The notes under the pieces: model-generated
Told to the model about the DNA's origin: nothing
The model's input: the letters and a program-made list of their open reading frames with translations, nothing else
Databases searched by the model: none
Shown: one piece after another, positions 17,498-25,721 of the stretch
How positions within the stretch are numbered: the first letter of the stretch is position 1
How the letters are laid out: each line of letters begins with the position of its first letter
Made by a program: the position numbers and the translations under genes
Origin: Jiangella alba
Lineage (GTDB): Bacteria > Actinomycetota > Actinomycetes > Jiangellales > Jiangellaceae
Length of the DNA stretch: 64,000 nucleotides
Assembly (NCBI RefSeq): GCF_900106035.1
Contig: NZ_FNUC01000004.1
Span: 1,116,001 to 1,180,000, forward strand
Direction: 5' to 3'

Positions 17498-19251
17498 CGG
17501 TGCTGCGGCTCGGCGTCGTGGCCGACGACGTGACCGGCGCCTGCGACCTCGCCGGCGTCGTGACGGCGGCCGGCCTGCCCGCGTCGGTACTGTTCGGCCC
17601 GCCGTCGCCGTCGGACGTGCCCCCGGACGGCGCCGAGTGTGTCGTCGTCGCGCTGCGGACCCGGACGGCGCCGGTCGCCTCCGCCGTCGCAGAGTCGGTG
17701 GCGGCCGGGCGGTGGCTGCTCTCGCATGGAGCTCAGCGGCTGTACCAGAAGTACTGCTCGACGTTCGATTCGACGGCCGCCGGGAACATCGGGCCGATCG
17801 CCGACGCGCTGGCCGGGCTGGTGGGTGGGCGATCCGTCGGCACACCGGCCACGCCCGCCGTCGGCCGGACCGTCTACCAGGGCCACCTCTTCGTCGACGG
17901 GCGACTGCTGTCGGAGTCGCCGCTACGCGACCACCCGCTGACCCCGATGACCAACGCCGACCTCGTGCGGCTGCTCTCGGCCCAGACGCCGCGGCCGGTC
18001 GGGCTCGTGCGCTGGCCCTCCGCGGGGGTCGCGGGGTTCTCGGCTGCTGAGCATGTGCTGCTGGACGCCCTCACCGACGCCGACCTCGACCGTCACGCCG
18101 CTCTCCTCGCCGACGGCCCCGACCTCCTCGGCGGCGCGTCCGGCCTGGCCGGCGCGCTGGCCCGGCACTGGGCCGCGCTGGCGCCGTCACCGCCGTCGCG
18201 GCCCGAGACCCGGCGCAGTGCGCCCTCCGCTGCCGCCTCTGCTGGCAACTCCCGTCCCGACAAGGCCCATCCCGACGTAGCTCGTCCCGACATAGCTCGT
18301 CCCGACAAGGCCCGCACCGACGTAGCTCGTCCCGACGACGCCCGCACCGACATAACTCGTCCCGACAGTGCCCATCCCGACAGTGCCCATCCCGACGACG
18401 CCCGCCCCGACATAGCTCGCCCCGACGACGCCCGTTCCGTCAACGTCGGTTCCGGCGACAGTGACACCCCGCCCGGCCGGGTGGGAGGCCCACCCTACGG
18501 GCGGGCACCGACACACTCCGCCGCGACGACCCGGCCACCTCTGGTTTCGGCGCCGCAGGCCGGGTCGCTGCGGACGCCGGGTGACTGGCCGGTGCTGCCA
18601 CCGGGCGGCCGTGTCGTGCTGGCGGGCAGTTGCTCCGCGCGGACCCGCGAGCAGATCGCCGCGTTCGACGGGCCGGTCATCCGGATTGCCGTCGGCGACC
18701 TCGCAGCCGACTCCGCCGCCGATCCGGCGGCCGGCACAGCCACCGGCACCGCAGCCCATCACGGGCCCGACCCAGCCACCGGCACCGCAGCCCACCACAG
18801 GCCCGACGCGACCACCGACGCGGCCACCGGCACCGCAGCCGACCGCGTGGCCGGCCCAGCCCGCGCCGTCACGATCGCCGTCGGCGAGGCATTGGCGGCA
18901 CTCCCCAAAGGTCCGGTCGTCGTCACAACCTCGCTGCCGCCCGAGGAACTGCGCGCCGTCCAGGAACGACACGGCCGGGACCGGGGCGCGGCGTTGGCCG
19001 AGCGGGCCCTCGCCGCCGTCGCAAGCGCGCTCGCCGACGCGGGCGTGCGCCGGTTCCTCGTCGCCGGCGGCGAGACGTCCGGCGCGGTGACCGAGGCGCT
19101 CGGGATCAGGCAGGTGCGCATCGGCGCGCAGGTCGCGCCGGGCGTTCCGTGGACCGTCAGCACCGGGCCACGGCCGGTGGCGCTGCTGTTGAAGTCGGGC
19201 AACTTCGGGCCGCCCGACCTGTTCACCACCGCCTGGGAGGTGGGACCGTGA
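17494..19251 (+). CDS. otnK: Four-carbon acid-sugar kinase (OtnK/DUF1537) with repeat-expanded linker
   Basis: 585 residues, well above the usual ~420-450. The N-terminal domain (VVADDVTGACDLAG; about 1-235) and the C-terminal ATP-binding domain (LVAGGETSGAV, LLLKSGNFG; about 355-585) are intact. Between them lie 12 tandem five-residue units (18253-18432) and a diverged copy of the dispersed repeat (about 18467-18514); a 12-residue repeat lies inside the C-terminal domain (18721-18850). The family phosphorylates 3-oxo-tetronates or related acids. It is coupled to DeoR and OtnC by GTGA overlaps. The insertions may affect activity; the flanking motifs suggest the enzyme is still made. Confidence 0.85.
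   Translation: MTVLRLGVVADDVTGACDLAGVVTAAGLPASVLFGPPSPSDVPPDGAECVVVALRTRTAPVASAVAESVAAGRWLLSHGAQRLYQKYCSTFDSTAAGNIGPIADALAGLVGGRSVGTPATPAVGRTVYQGHLFVDGRLLSESPLRDHPLTPMTNADLVRLLSAQTPRPVGLVRWPSAGVAGFSAAEHVLLDALTDADLDRHAALLADGPDLLGGASGLAGALARHWAALAPSPPSRPETRRSAPSAAASAGNSRPDKAHPDVARPDIARPDKARTDVARPDDARTDITRPDSAHPDSAHPDDARPDIARPDDARSVNVGSGDSDTPPGRVGGPPYGRAPTHSAATTRPPLVSAPQAGSLRTPGDWPVLPPGGRVVLAGSCSARTREQIAAFDGPVIRIAVGDLAADSAADPAAGTATGTAAHHGPDPATGTAAHHRPDATTDAATGTAADRVAGPARAVTIAVGEALAALPKGPVVVTTSLPPEELRAVQERHGRDRGAALAERALAAVASALADAGVRRFLVAGGETSGAVTEALGIRQVRIGAQVAPGVPWTVSTGPRPVALLLKSGNFGPPDLFTTAWEVGP
18253..18432 (+). repeat. 15-bp minisatellite, 12 units, inside otnK
   Basis: Twelve tandem 15-base units read as five-residue blocks of the type [RH][PT]D-x-[AT] with x = K, V, I, D or S. 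The period is exactly five codons, so unit gain or loss keeps the frame. Units differ by few bases, suggesting recent expansion. Confidence 0.92.
18467..18514 (-). repeat. Dispersed in-frame repeat, copy 3 (diverged)
   Basis: The right part (CCACCCTACGGGCGGGCACC and the following GACAC) is identical to bases 48430-48454, and the left part aligns with substitutions and a short gap. Relative to the coding strand it lies in the opposite orientation to the copies at 3356 and 48393, yet the frame stays open. Confidence 0.7.
18721..18850 (+). repeat. 36-bp repeat inside otnK C-terminal half
   Basis: About 2.5 tandem copies of a 36-base unit encode ATGTAAHHGPDP-like blocks. It interrupts the C-terminal domain between VIRIAVGDLA and VTIAVGEALAALP, so it probably forms a surface loop. 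Confidence 0.8.
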
Positions 19252-19844
19252 TCGAGGTCGAGGCGCTGGTCGCGGCGTGCCGCCGGCTGGCCGCCCTGGG
19301 GTTGTCGCCCGGCGGGTCCGGCAACGTCAGCGTCCGAGTGGGCGAGCAGGTGTTCCTCACGCCGACCGGCGGTGCGCTGAGCCGCGTGACCGACGCCGAC
19401 CTGGCGGTGCTGTCGCTGACCGGCGAGCCGCTGTCCGGTGCGCGGCCGTCGAAGGAGTTCCCACTGCACCTGGCCGCGTACCACGTGCGGCCGGAGGCGC
19501 GGGCGATCGTGCACCTGCACTCCGTCCACGCTGTCGCGGTGGCCTGCCTGGACGAGCCAATGCCGACCGTGACGCCGTATCAGGTGACGCGGCTGGGACC
19601 GCTGCCGCTGGTGCCGTACGCCCCGCCGGGCAGCTCGGCGCTGGCCGAGGGCGTCGCGGTCGCGCTGGCCGGCCACCACGCAGCGCTGCTGGCCAACCAC
19701 GGCAGCGTGGTCGCCGCAGCCGACGTCGACCTGGCGGCCGATCTCGCCGAGGAGCTCGAGTCCGCCGCCCAGCTGGCACTGCTGCTGCGCGGCCTGCCGT
19801 ACCGCCAATTGCCGCCCATCAACGCTGGGCCCGCCACCAGCTGA
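19248..19844 (+). CDS. otnC: Class II aldolase/adducin family, OtnC-like decarboxylase
   Basis: 198 residues. Metal ligands are visible as HLHSVHA (His-x-His) and the later NHGSV, the pattern of class II aldolases including 3-oxo-tetronate 4-phosphate decarboxylase. GTG 19248 overlaps the kinase stop (GTGA). Together with OtnK it would phosphorylate and decarboxylate a four-carbon keto acid to a triose phosphate. Its last 26 bases overlap the convergent epimerase gene. Confidence 0.85.
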   Translation: MIEVEALVAACRRLAALGLSPGGSGNVSVRVGEQVFLTPTGGALSRVTDADLAVLSLTGEPLSGARPSKEFPLHLAAYHVRPEARAIVHLHSVHAVAVACLDEPMPTVTPYQVTRLGPLPLVPYAPPGSSALAEGVAVALAGHHAALLANHGSVVAAADVDLAADLAEELESAAQLALLLRGLPYRQLPPINAGPATS

Positions 19845-20745
19845 CCGTGGCGGCAACGGCGTCGTCGAACGAGGTGGGGCGCTGGCCGAAGGTCGTCTCG
19901 AAGGCCGACGAGTCGATGACGAACGGCCGAGTGAACTGGTAGCGGGTCTCCTTGAGCTCGCGCATCATCGGCACGGCCAGTCCCGCGACGTCCTGCGCCC
20001 AGTACGGCAGCCGGCGGATCCGGGCCGGCGACGTGCCCGCGACGGCGGCCGCCGCGTCGGCCAGTTGGCGCGCGCTGAACGGCGGCGCCGTCGGAACGTG
20101 CCAGGCCCGGCCGTAGGCGCGCTCGTCGCTGCCGGCCGTGGCGAGCGCGGCGGCGACGTCGTGGACGTAGGTCCAGCTGCGGACGACGCCGGGATCGTGC
20201 AGGTAGGTGGCGGGCTTGCCGGCCAGCAGCGGCGGGAAGAACCGGTCGCCGACATGGCCCTGGTCGCGCACGCCCGGGCCGTAGTAGTCCGACGCACGCA
20301 ATTCGGTCATGCGGATGCGGCCGGCCTCGTGCGCCGCCAGTGCGTCCGCCCACATCCGTGCCCTGACCTGCCCTTTCACGCCGCCGCCGGTCAACGGCAG
20401 GTCCTCGGTCATCGGGCCGTCGACCGCGCCGTACGGGTACAGGTTGGCGAGCGTCGTCAGGACGGCGCCCGTGGCCTGCGCGGTGCCGAGCAGCGCGGCG
20501 GCCATCGGCGGCCAGTCCTGCGTCCAGCGGTGGTACTGCGGGTTCGCGCAGTTGTAGAGGACGTCGGCGCCCTGCGTGACCTGCGTCAGCCGGGCCTCGT
20601 CGGCGGCGCTGGCCGCGACCTTCGTGACGCCGTCGGGACCCGAACCGGACCGGCTGACGACGGTGACCTCGTACCCGTCGGCGACGAGGCGCTCGGCCAG
20701 CAGCCGGCCGATCTGCCCTGCGCCCACGATGACGTGCTTGCCCAT
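19819..20745 (-). CDS. NAD-dependent epimerase/dehydratase family protein
   Basis: 308 residues with the NAD-binding start HVIVGAGQIGRLLAERL and the extended short-chain dehydrogenase active site around RASDYYGPG. Its gene is divergent from the TetR regulator and preceded by two operator palindromes, so it is probably the TetR target. The substrate is not known. The 3' end overlaps otnC tail to tail by 26 bases. Confidence 0.85.
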   Translation of the reverse strand: MGKHVIVGAGQIGRLLAERLVADGYEVTVVSRSGSGPDGVTKVAASAADEARLTQVTQGADVLYNCANPQYHRWTQDWPPMAAALLGTAQATGAVLTTLANLYPYGAVDGPMTEDLPLTGGGVKGQVRARMWADALAAHEAGRIRMTELRASDYYGPGVRDQGHVGDRFFPPLLAGKPATYLHDPGVVRSWTYVHDVAAALATAGSDERAYGRAWHVPTAPPFSARQLADAAAAVAGTSPARIRRLPYWAQDVAGLAVPMMRELKETRYQFTRPFVIDSSAFETTFGQRPTSFDDAVAATVSWWRAQR

Positions 20746-20777
20746 GACCTGCTCCTCAGTGTCTGTCGCTCTGTTCC

Positions 20778-20825
20778 GAGAGCAATGCTCTCTGTTCGGA
20801 GCGAGTCTGTCAAGAGCATCGCTCT
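20778..20825. promoter_or_regulatory. Two TetR operator palindromes
   Basis: GAGAGCAATGCTCTC (20778-20792) is a perfect 15-base palindrome; AGAGCATCGCTCT (20813-20825) is a second. Both are followed by CTGTT-type bases and their centres are 34 bases apart. They fill the 114-base gap between the epimerase and TetR starts, so one regulator could control both directions. Confidence 0.8.
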
Positions 20826-20859
20826 CTGTTTGGTGCGGTGCTCTGCTAGGGTGTTTCGC

Positions 20860-21567
20860 ATGAATGCCGGACGGACCGCACGCGAGCGCGCCCGCGCCGA
20901 GCTGACCAGGGAGATCACCGAGATCGCCCGGCGTCAGCTGGGCACCGAGGGCGCGGGCGGGCTCAACCTGCGCGCCATCGCCCGCGAGCTGGGCATGGTC
21001 TCGTCGGCCATCTATCGCTACTTCCCGAGCCGCGACGAGCTGCTGACCGCGCTGATCATCGACGCGTACAACGCGGTCGGCGACGCGGTGGAGCGTGCCG
21101 ACGCCGGTTGCGACCCCCACGATCACGCCGGCCGGTGGCGGGCGGTCTGCCACGCCCTCCGCGACTGGGCGCTCGCGCACCCGAACGAGTACGCGCTGAT
21201 CTACGGCTCGCCGGTGCCGGGCTATCAGGCGCCCGCCGACACCATCGGGCCGGCGGTGCGCGACACGGTCGTGTACGGACGGATCCTCGCCGCCGCGTAC
21301 ACCGATGGGGTCCTGACGCCGCCGGGTGGGTTCCCCGCGCCACCGAGGTCGTTCGCGGGCGACGCCGAGGTGGTCCGCGAGCTGATGCCCGGCCTCCCCG
21401 ACGACCTCGTCGCACGGGCCGTCACCGCGTGGACCGGGCTGTTCGGGTTCCTCAACTTCGAGTTGTTCGGCCAGCTCACCAACGTCGTCGAGGACCGCGC
21501 GACGTTGTTCGACCACCACATCCGCACCCTCGGCCGGCTGATCGGACTTGACCTCAAGACTGCTTGA
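20860..21567 (+). CDS. TetR-family transcriptional regulator
   Basis: 235 residues. The helix-turn-helix is LNLRAIARELGMVSSAIYRY at about residues 37-56, followed by FPSRDELLTALI and a ligand-binding domain with FNFELFGQLTN, seen in the WHG/TetR_C_13-like branch. It faces the epimerase gene across two palindromes that it probably binds. The MFS gene follows at once, so it may be the third member of the regulon. Confidence 0.92.
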   Translation: MNAGRTARERARAELTREITEIARRQLGTEGAGGLNLRAIARELGMVSSAIYRYFPSRDELLTALIIDAYNAVGDAVERADAGCDPHDHAGRWRAVCHALRDWALAHPNEYALIYGSPVPGYQAPADTIGPAVRDTVVYGRILAAAYTDGVLTPPGGFPAPPRSFAGDAEVVRELMPGLPDDLVARAVTAWTGLFGFLNFELFGQLTNVVEDRATLFDHHIRTLGRLIGLDLKTA

Positions 21568-21584
21568 GGTTGCAGCATCGGACG

Positions 21585-23051
21585 ATGCCATCCTCGCTGT
21601 TCAGCCGGGAGTACCTGCCGTTGGCGATCGGCGCGGTCGCGCTGGTGACACTCGGGGCGTTCGAGAACCGGGCGGTCGGCACGGCGCTGCCGACGCTGGT
21701 GCGCGAGTTCGACTCCGTCGGCAGCTTCGGGCTGGCCACCGCCGCGCCGATCGCGGCGTACGTCGTCTCGCTCGCGCTGGCCGGGATGTGGGCCGACCGC
21801 TCCGGCCCGGTGCCGCCGCTACGGGCCGGTGCCGTCACGTTCGCCGTCGCGCAGGTACTGGTCGGGACGGCCGCCGGGATGCCTCAGGTGATCGGCGGCC
21901 GGTTGCTCAGCGGCCTCGCCGAGGGCCTGATCGACGTCGGGATCATGGTGCTGATCGCACGGGCGCTGCCGGAGGCGCTGCGGCCGCGGATGTTCTCGCT
22001 GTTCGCGGCCGCCTGGGTGCTGCCGTCCGTCGTCGGGCCGTTCCTCACCGGGATCGTCACCGAGGGGATCGGCTGGCGGTGGGTGTTCCTCGGCGCGCTG
22101 GCGGTGCTGGGCCCGGTGTGGGTGCTGCTCCGCCCGGCGCTGCGGACGTTGCCGCCGTCTGAGGACGGGCCGCGTACGGCGGACGCGCCGCGGCCGGGCG
22201 CCGCGCTGCCGCGGCCGGGCACAGCGCCGCGGGCAGGCGCCGCGTCGCAGGCGCGCTCAACGCCGCCACCGGCCAACGCCGGGCGGCGGGCGGTGCTGCC
22301 GTGGGCAGTCATCGCGGCGGCCGCGGTGTTCGGGCTGTCGCTGGCCGGGGAGCACCTGGCCGCCGACCCCGCACCGGCCGTCGCGGTCGTGGTCCTGGGC
22401 GCGGCGGGGACCGGACTCGCGGCGGTGCGGCTGCTCCCGCGCGGGACGTTCCGGGTGCGGCGCGGCCTGCCCGCCGTGGTGGCGCAGCGGGCGTTCGCGG
22501 CGGCCGCGTTCGCGGGCGTGGGCGCGTGGCTGCCGCTGCTGCTGACCCTGGTGCACGGCTTCACGGCGACGACGGCCGGCGTGAGCCTGTCGATCACCGG
22601 CGTCGCGTGGGCGTTCGGCTCGTGGTTGCAGGGCCGCGAACACGGCCGCGCGCCGGCGGTCGTCCTGCGGGCTGGGCTGGCCGCGATGACGGCCGGGCTC
22701 GCCGCCACGACACTGCTGACCTGGCCGACGCTGCCGCCGGTGGTCGGGTTGCTGGGCTGGGCGCTGGCCGGCGTCGGGATGGGGCTGACGTCGCCGGTGC
22801 TGTCGCTGCTGATCCTCGCCGCGTCGGACCGGACGAACCAGGGCCGGAACGTCAGCGCCGGGCAGCTGGCCGGATCGCTGAGCACGGCGGCGGCGCTCGC
22901 GGTCAGCGGTGCGGCGGTCGCGCTGACGTCGCCCGGCCCGGCGACCTTCGCCGGCATCCTCGTGGCCGGCGGCGTCGTCGCGCTGGCCGGACTGCTGACC
23001 GCAGGCCGCGTTGTCGGCGACCGCACCACTACCGTCGGCACGCGGACGTAG
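21585..23051 (+). CDS. MFS transporter
   Basis: 488 residues with about 12-14 predicted membrane segments. The motif GMWADRSGPVPPL matches the conserved loop 2-3 of the major facilitator superfamily. A Pro/Ala/Arg-rich loop (RPGAALPRPGTAPRAGAA) links the two halves. An in-frame TTG at 21564 overlaps the TetR stop, but ATG 21585 was chosen as the better start. Export of the compound sensed by the TetR protein is inferred from position. Confidence 0.87.
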   Translation: MPSSLFSREYLPLAIGAVALVTLGAFENRAVGTALPTLVREFDSVGSFGLATAAPIAAYVVSLALAGMWADRSGPVPPLRAGAVTFAVAQVLVGTAAGMPQVIGGRLLSGLAEGLIDVGIMVLIARALPEALRPRMFSLFAAAWVLPSVVGPFLTGIVTEGIGWRWVFLGALAVLGPVWVLLRPALRTLPPSEDGPRTADAPRPGAALPRPGTAPRAGAASQARSTPPPANAGRRAVLPWAVIAAAAVFGLSLAGEHLAADPAPAVAVVVLGAAGTGLAAVRLLPRGTFRVRRGLPAVVAQRAFAAAAFAGVGAWLPLLLTLVHGFTATTAGVSLSITGVAWAFGSWLQGREHGRAPAVVLRAGLAAMTAGLAATTLLTWPTLPPVVGLLGWALAGVGMGLTSPVLSLLILAASDRTNQGRNVSAGQLAGSLSTAAALAVSGAAVALTSPGPATFAGILVAGGVVALAGLLTAGRVVGDRTTTVGTRT

Positions 23052-23370
23052 AGCGAGATCGGCCCGGCCGGTCCCGGCACGAGCCGCCAGCCGACGGGGC
23101 AACCCGACCGGACCCAGGATTTGACGCCGCCGACGGTGAGCCTGCCGGAGCGCCCGGGAACCTGGTCGGGCTCGGCGCCCAGGCGATGGCCGTCGCAGGG
23201 CTGCGGGCACTGCTGGACGGCGACGTTCGGCGCCGCTGCGGACGGCGGCCCGGGCGACTGGTGCGGCCGGCGCGCTCCTCCGGGTTGACGGTCCACTGCG
23301 GGCGCCTGGACGGCGATGCGGTACGACCACGGCTTGCCGCCGGCCGAGTGGTCCGACTAGCTGCCGGATC
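23052..23370. other. Gene-free gap after the MFS transporter
   Basis: No gene is supported here. A minus-strand open frame (around VGGVKSWVRSGCPVGW) has no start or ribosome site and may be a gene remnant. The rest of the gap to 23975 is the tandem repeat region. Confidence 0.5.
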
Positions 23371-23970
23371 CGGTCGTCACCGCGCCGTGACGGGCAACGT
23401 GCGCCGCCGACAAGATCGGCGTAGACCCGCGCGACATCGGCCGCCAGCACTCGCCCGTCGCGACCGACGGCCGTGTGACCCGGCCATCTCCCGAGCTCCG
23501 GTCATTGCGGCTCGGTGACCGACGGCGATGCGGTCCGGCTCCGGCCAGTTGCAGGCTCCGGTCGTCACCGCGCCGTGACGGGGACCACCTGCACCGCCGA
23601 CCACGTCGGCGTAGACCCGCGCGACCTCAGCTGCCGGACATCGCACCTCGCCGCGCACCCCGACCGACGGCCATGTGGCCCGACCATCTCCAGGCTCCGC
23701 TCATCGGCCCCGCTGCGACAGACGGCCATACGGTCCCGGCTCCGGTGATCGCCGCGCCGTGACGGGCAACCTGCGCCGCCGACAAGGTCGGATTAGACCC
23801 GCGCGACGTCAGCTGCCGGAACGCCGCACGTCGCCGCGCGCCGTGACCGACGGCCGTGTGGCGCCGCCATGTCCCGGGCTCCGCTCGTCGCCGCGCCGTA
23901 GCCGACGGCGACGCGGTCCCGGCTCCGGCCGTCGCTGCGCCGTGACCGACGGCCATGCCGTGCCGGCTCC
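23371..23970. repeat. Decayed tandem copies of the adjacent dehydrogenase 3' end
   Basis: The ~80 bases encoding the dehydrogenase C-terminus (VARVYADLV...) recur in degraded form starting near 23371, 23560 and 23745, with spacings of about 185-190 bases and further fragments near 23885 and 23930. Two copies still encode VARVYADLVGG or VARVYADVVGG; the third is out of frame. No functional start or ribosome site is seen. Confidence 0.75.
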
Positions 23971-23975
23971 GGTCG

Positions 23976-24572
23976 TCACCGCGCCGTGACGGGCACCACC
24001 TGACCCGTCCCCGTCCCATCGACGAGGTCGGCGTAGACACGGGCGACCTCGGCCGCCGGGACGCCGGGATCGGGGTCCCAGCCGAACGCCTCGAGCGACT
24101 CGCGCACCCACCCCGGCGCGACGAGATTGAGTCGCAGCCCCCGCGGCAACTCGCCCGCCGCCGCCTCGACGAACGCCGCCAGCCCCGCGTTGACCAGCGC
24201 ACCGAACGACCCGCCCGGCATCGGCTCGACGAACGTGCCGCCGGTGAGCGTGACGGACCCGCCGTCGCGGAGGTGGTGCAGCGCGGCACGGGCGAGCCGC
24301 ACCTGACCGAGCAGCTTGCCCGGCAGTCCGGCCAGGAACTCGTCGTCGGGGGCCTCGACCAGGTCGGCGGTCGGCGCGTTGGCCGCACAACACACCACGG
24401 CATCGACGTCGGGCACCGACCGGAACAGCTCCTCCACCGTCGCCGGCTCGGCCATGTCGACGACCACCGGCCCGCGCCGGGACGCCCGCACCACCTCGTG
24501 CCCGCGCCCGGTCAGCTCCTCGGCCACCGCCGTGCCCACGATGCCGCTCGCCCCGATGACGACGATCTTCAC
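23976..24572 (-). CDS. Short-chain dehydrogenase
   Basis: 198 residues, short for this superfamily. The N-terminus IVVIGASGIVGTAVAEEL is an NAD(P)-binding motif. The usual YxxxK is replaced by a segment FGALVNAGLAAFVEAAA, as in small atypical members; LRLNLVAPGWVRESL follows. The GTG at 24572 has a GGAGG ribosome site. Downstream of its stop its own C-terminal coding sequence is repeated in decayed form. Confidence 0.85.
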   Translation of the reverse strand: MKIVVIGASGIVGTAVAEELTGRGHEVVRASRRGPVVVDMAEPATVEELFRSVPDVDAVVCCAANAPTADLVEAPDDEFLAGLPGKLLGQVRLARAALHHLRDGGSVTLTGGTFVEPMPGGSFGALVNAGLAAFVEAAAGELPRGLRLNLVAPGWVRESLEAFGWDPDPGVPAAEVARVYADLVDGTGTGQVVPVTAR

Positions 24573-24616
24573 CTGCTGCCTCCGGTTGCCCTGACCACGA
24601 AAATTGATCCGAACGC

Positions 24617-24654
24617 GAAGATCCCGGCCAGGTGAGTACCTGACCGGGATCTTC
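24617..24654 (-). terminator. Hairpin terminator after tRNA-Leu
   Basis: A 17-base-pair stem (GAAGATCCCGG-CAGGT and its complement, one mismatch) with a 4-base loop lies directly 3' of the tRNA-Leu gene. It would end the tRNA transcript before the dehydrogenase gene. Confidence 0.8.
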
Positions 24655-24658
24655 GGTG

Positions 24659-24745
24659 TGGTGCGCGAGGGGGGAGTTGAACCCCCACGTCCTTTCGGAC
24701 ACACGGACCTGAACCGTGCGCGTCTGCCTATTCCGCCACCCGCGC
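24659..24745 (-). tRNA. tRNA-Leu (anticodon CAG)
   Basis: An 87-base minus-strand gene including the encoded CCA. The acceptor stem GCGCGGG pairs with CTCGCGC. The anticodon stem CACGG/CCGTG encloses loop TTCAGGT (anticodon CAG), a short variable arm of the leucine type is present, and the T loop is GGTTCAACTCC. The gene is intact and no repeat of its 3' end is seen nearby. Confidence 0.95.
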
Positions 24746-24997
24746 GTGCTGCGGCACAAGGTTAACACGCCCCGATGGGTGGTCGATTCCACGATCCGGG
24801 CCTCTGGATGTCAGCATGGGCGGGAAGACATTGAGCGCCGCCGGAACCAGCCGCCAGCCGTCCTTCGTCACATAAGGTTGCGACGGCCGTTTCCGCACGG
24901 CCCCGATCCAGGGCGCATCCGCAGCACCACGCTACGCGCCGTTACGATCAGGGTCTTGCCCGCGGTCACCAGGTGCGAGACGTGGAGGGAGGTACCC

Positions 24998-25717
24998 GTG
25001 GGGGTGTTGCAGCGCTTCGAGCGCCGGCTCGAGAGCATGGTCCAAGGTGCGTTCACCCGAGCGTTCCGCTCCGAGGTGCAGCCCGTCGAGATCGCCGCGG
25101 CCATCCAGCGCGAGCTGGACAACAACGCGCAGATCGTCAGCCGCGACCGTTCGCTCGTGCCGAACGACTTCGTCGTCGAGCTGGGGCCGAGCGACTACGA
25201 CCGGCTGACGGCGTACATCGGCACGCTGGCCACCGAGCTGGTCGAGCTGGCCCGCGAGCACGCCGAACTGCAGCACTACGCCTTCACGGGACCGGTCGGG
25301 GTCGGGTTCGAGCGGCACGAAGACCTCGGCACCGGCGCCTTCCGCATCCGCAGCGCGGTGCGCGCCGGCGTCGACCGCGGGTCGTCGTTCGCGCCCACGC
25401 CCACCTCGGAGCGGCAGGCCGACGCGTTCCTCGTCATCAACGGCACCCAGCATCCGGTGCTGCCGCCCGGGGTCGTCCTGGGGCGCGGCAGCGAGTGCGA
25501 CCTACGCATCGACGATCCCGGCGTCTCGCGCCGGCATCTGGAGATCCGCGTCTATCAGCAGGGGACGCAGTCCCAGCTGGTGGCCGTCGACCTCGGCTCC
25601 ACCAACGGGACGATCGTCGACGGCGCCCGAGTGGGCCAGGCGCCCCTCACCGACGGCTCCCGCATCGTGATCGGCTCGACCACGATCGACGTCCGCCGGC
25701 GCGGTTCCGGGAGGTGA
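24998..25717 (+). CDS. fhaA: FhaA: DUF3662 and FHA domain protein
   Basis: 239 residues. An N-terminal DUF3662 domain (LQRFERRLESMVQGAFTRAF; about 3-115) is followed by a linker and a C-terminal FHA phosphothreonine-binding domain (VLGRGSECDLRIDD, VSRRHLEI, DLGSTNGT; about 150-235). The linker is much shorter than in mycobacterial FhaA. The GTG at 24998 has a GGAGGG ribosome site. It heads the fhaA-pknB cluster and is expected to bind phosphorylated cell-division and wall proteins. Confidence 0.95.
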   Translation: MGVLQRFERRLESMVQGAFTRAFRSEVQPVEIAAAIQRELDNNAQIVSRDRSLVPNDFVVELGPSDYDRLTAYIGTLATELVELAREHAELQHYAFTGPVGVGFERHEDLGTGAFRIRSAVRAGVDRGSSFAPTPTSERQADAFLVINGTQHPVLPPGVVLGRGSECDLRIDDPGVSRRHLEIRVYQQGTQSQLVAVDLGSTNGTIVDGARVGQAPLTDGSRIVIGSTTIDVRRRGSGR

Positions 25718-25721
25718 ACGA

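Noticed and set aside
18253-18432. Possible CRISPR array
   Set aside because: Units are directly joined 15-mers without spacers and are translated in frame; no cas genes nearby.
23371-24060. Possible CRISPR array or active transposon
   Set aside because: Repeats are degenerate copies of a neighbouring gene end; no regular spacers, terminal inverted repeats or transposase.
24659-24745. tRNA-Leu as integration site of a second element
   Set aside because: The tRNA is intact, has its own terminator, and no integrase or repeated 3' end is present in the neighbouring sequence.
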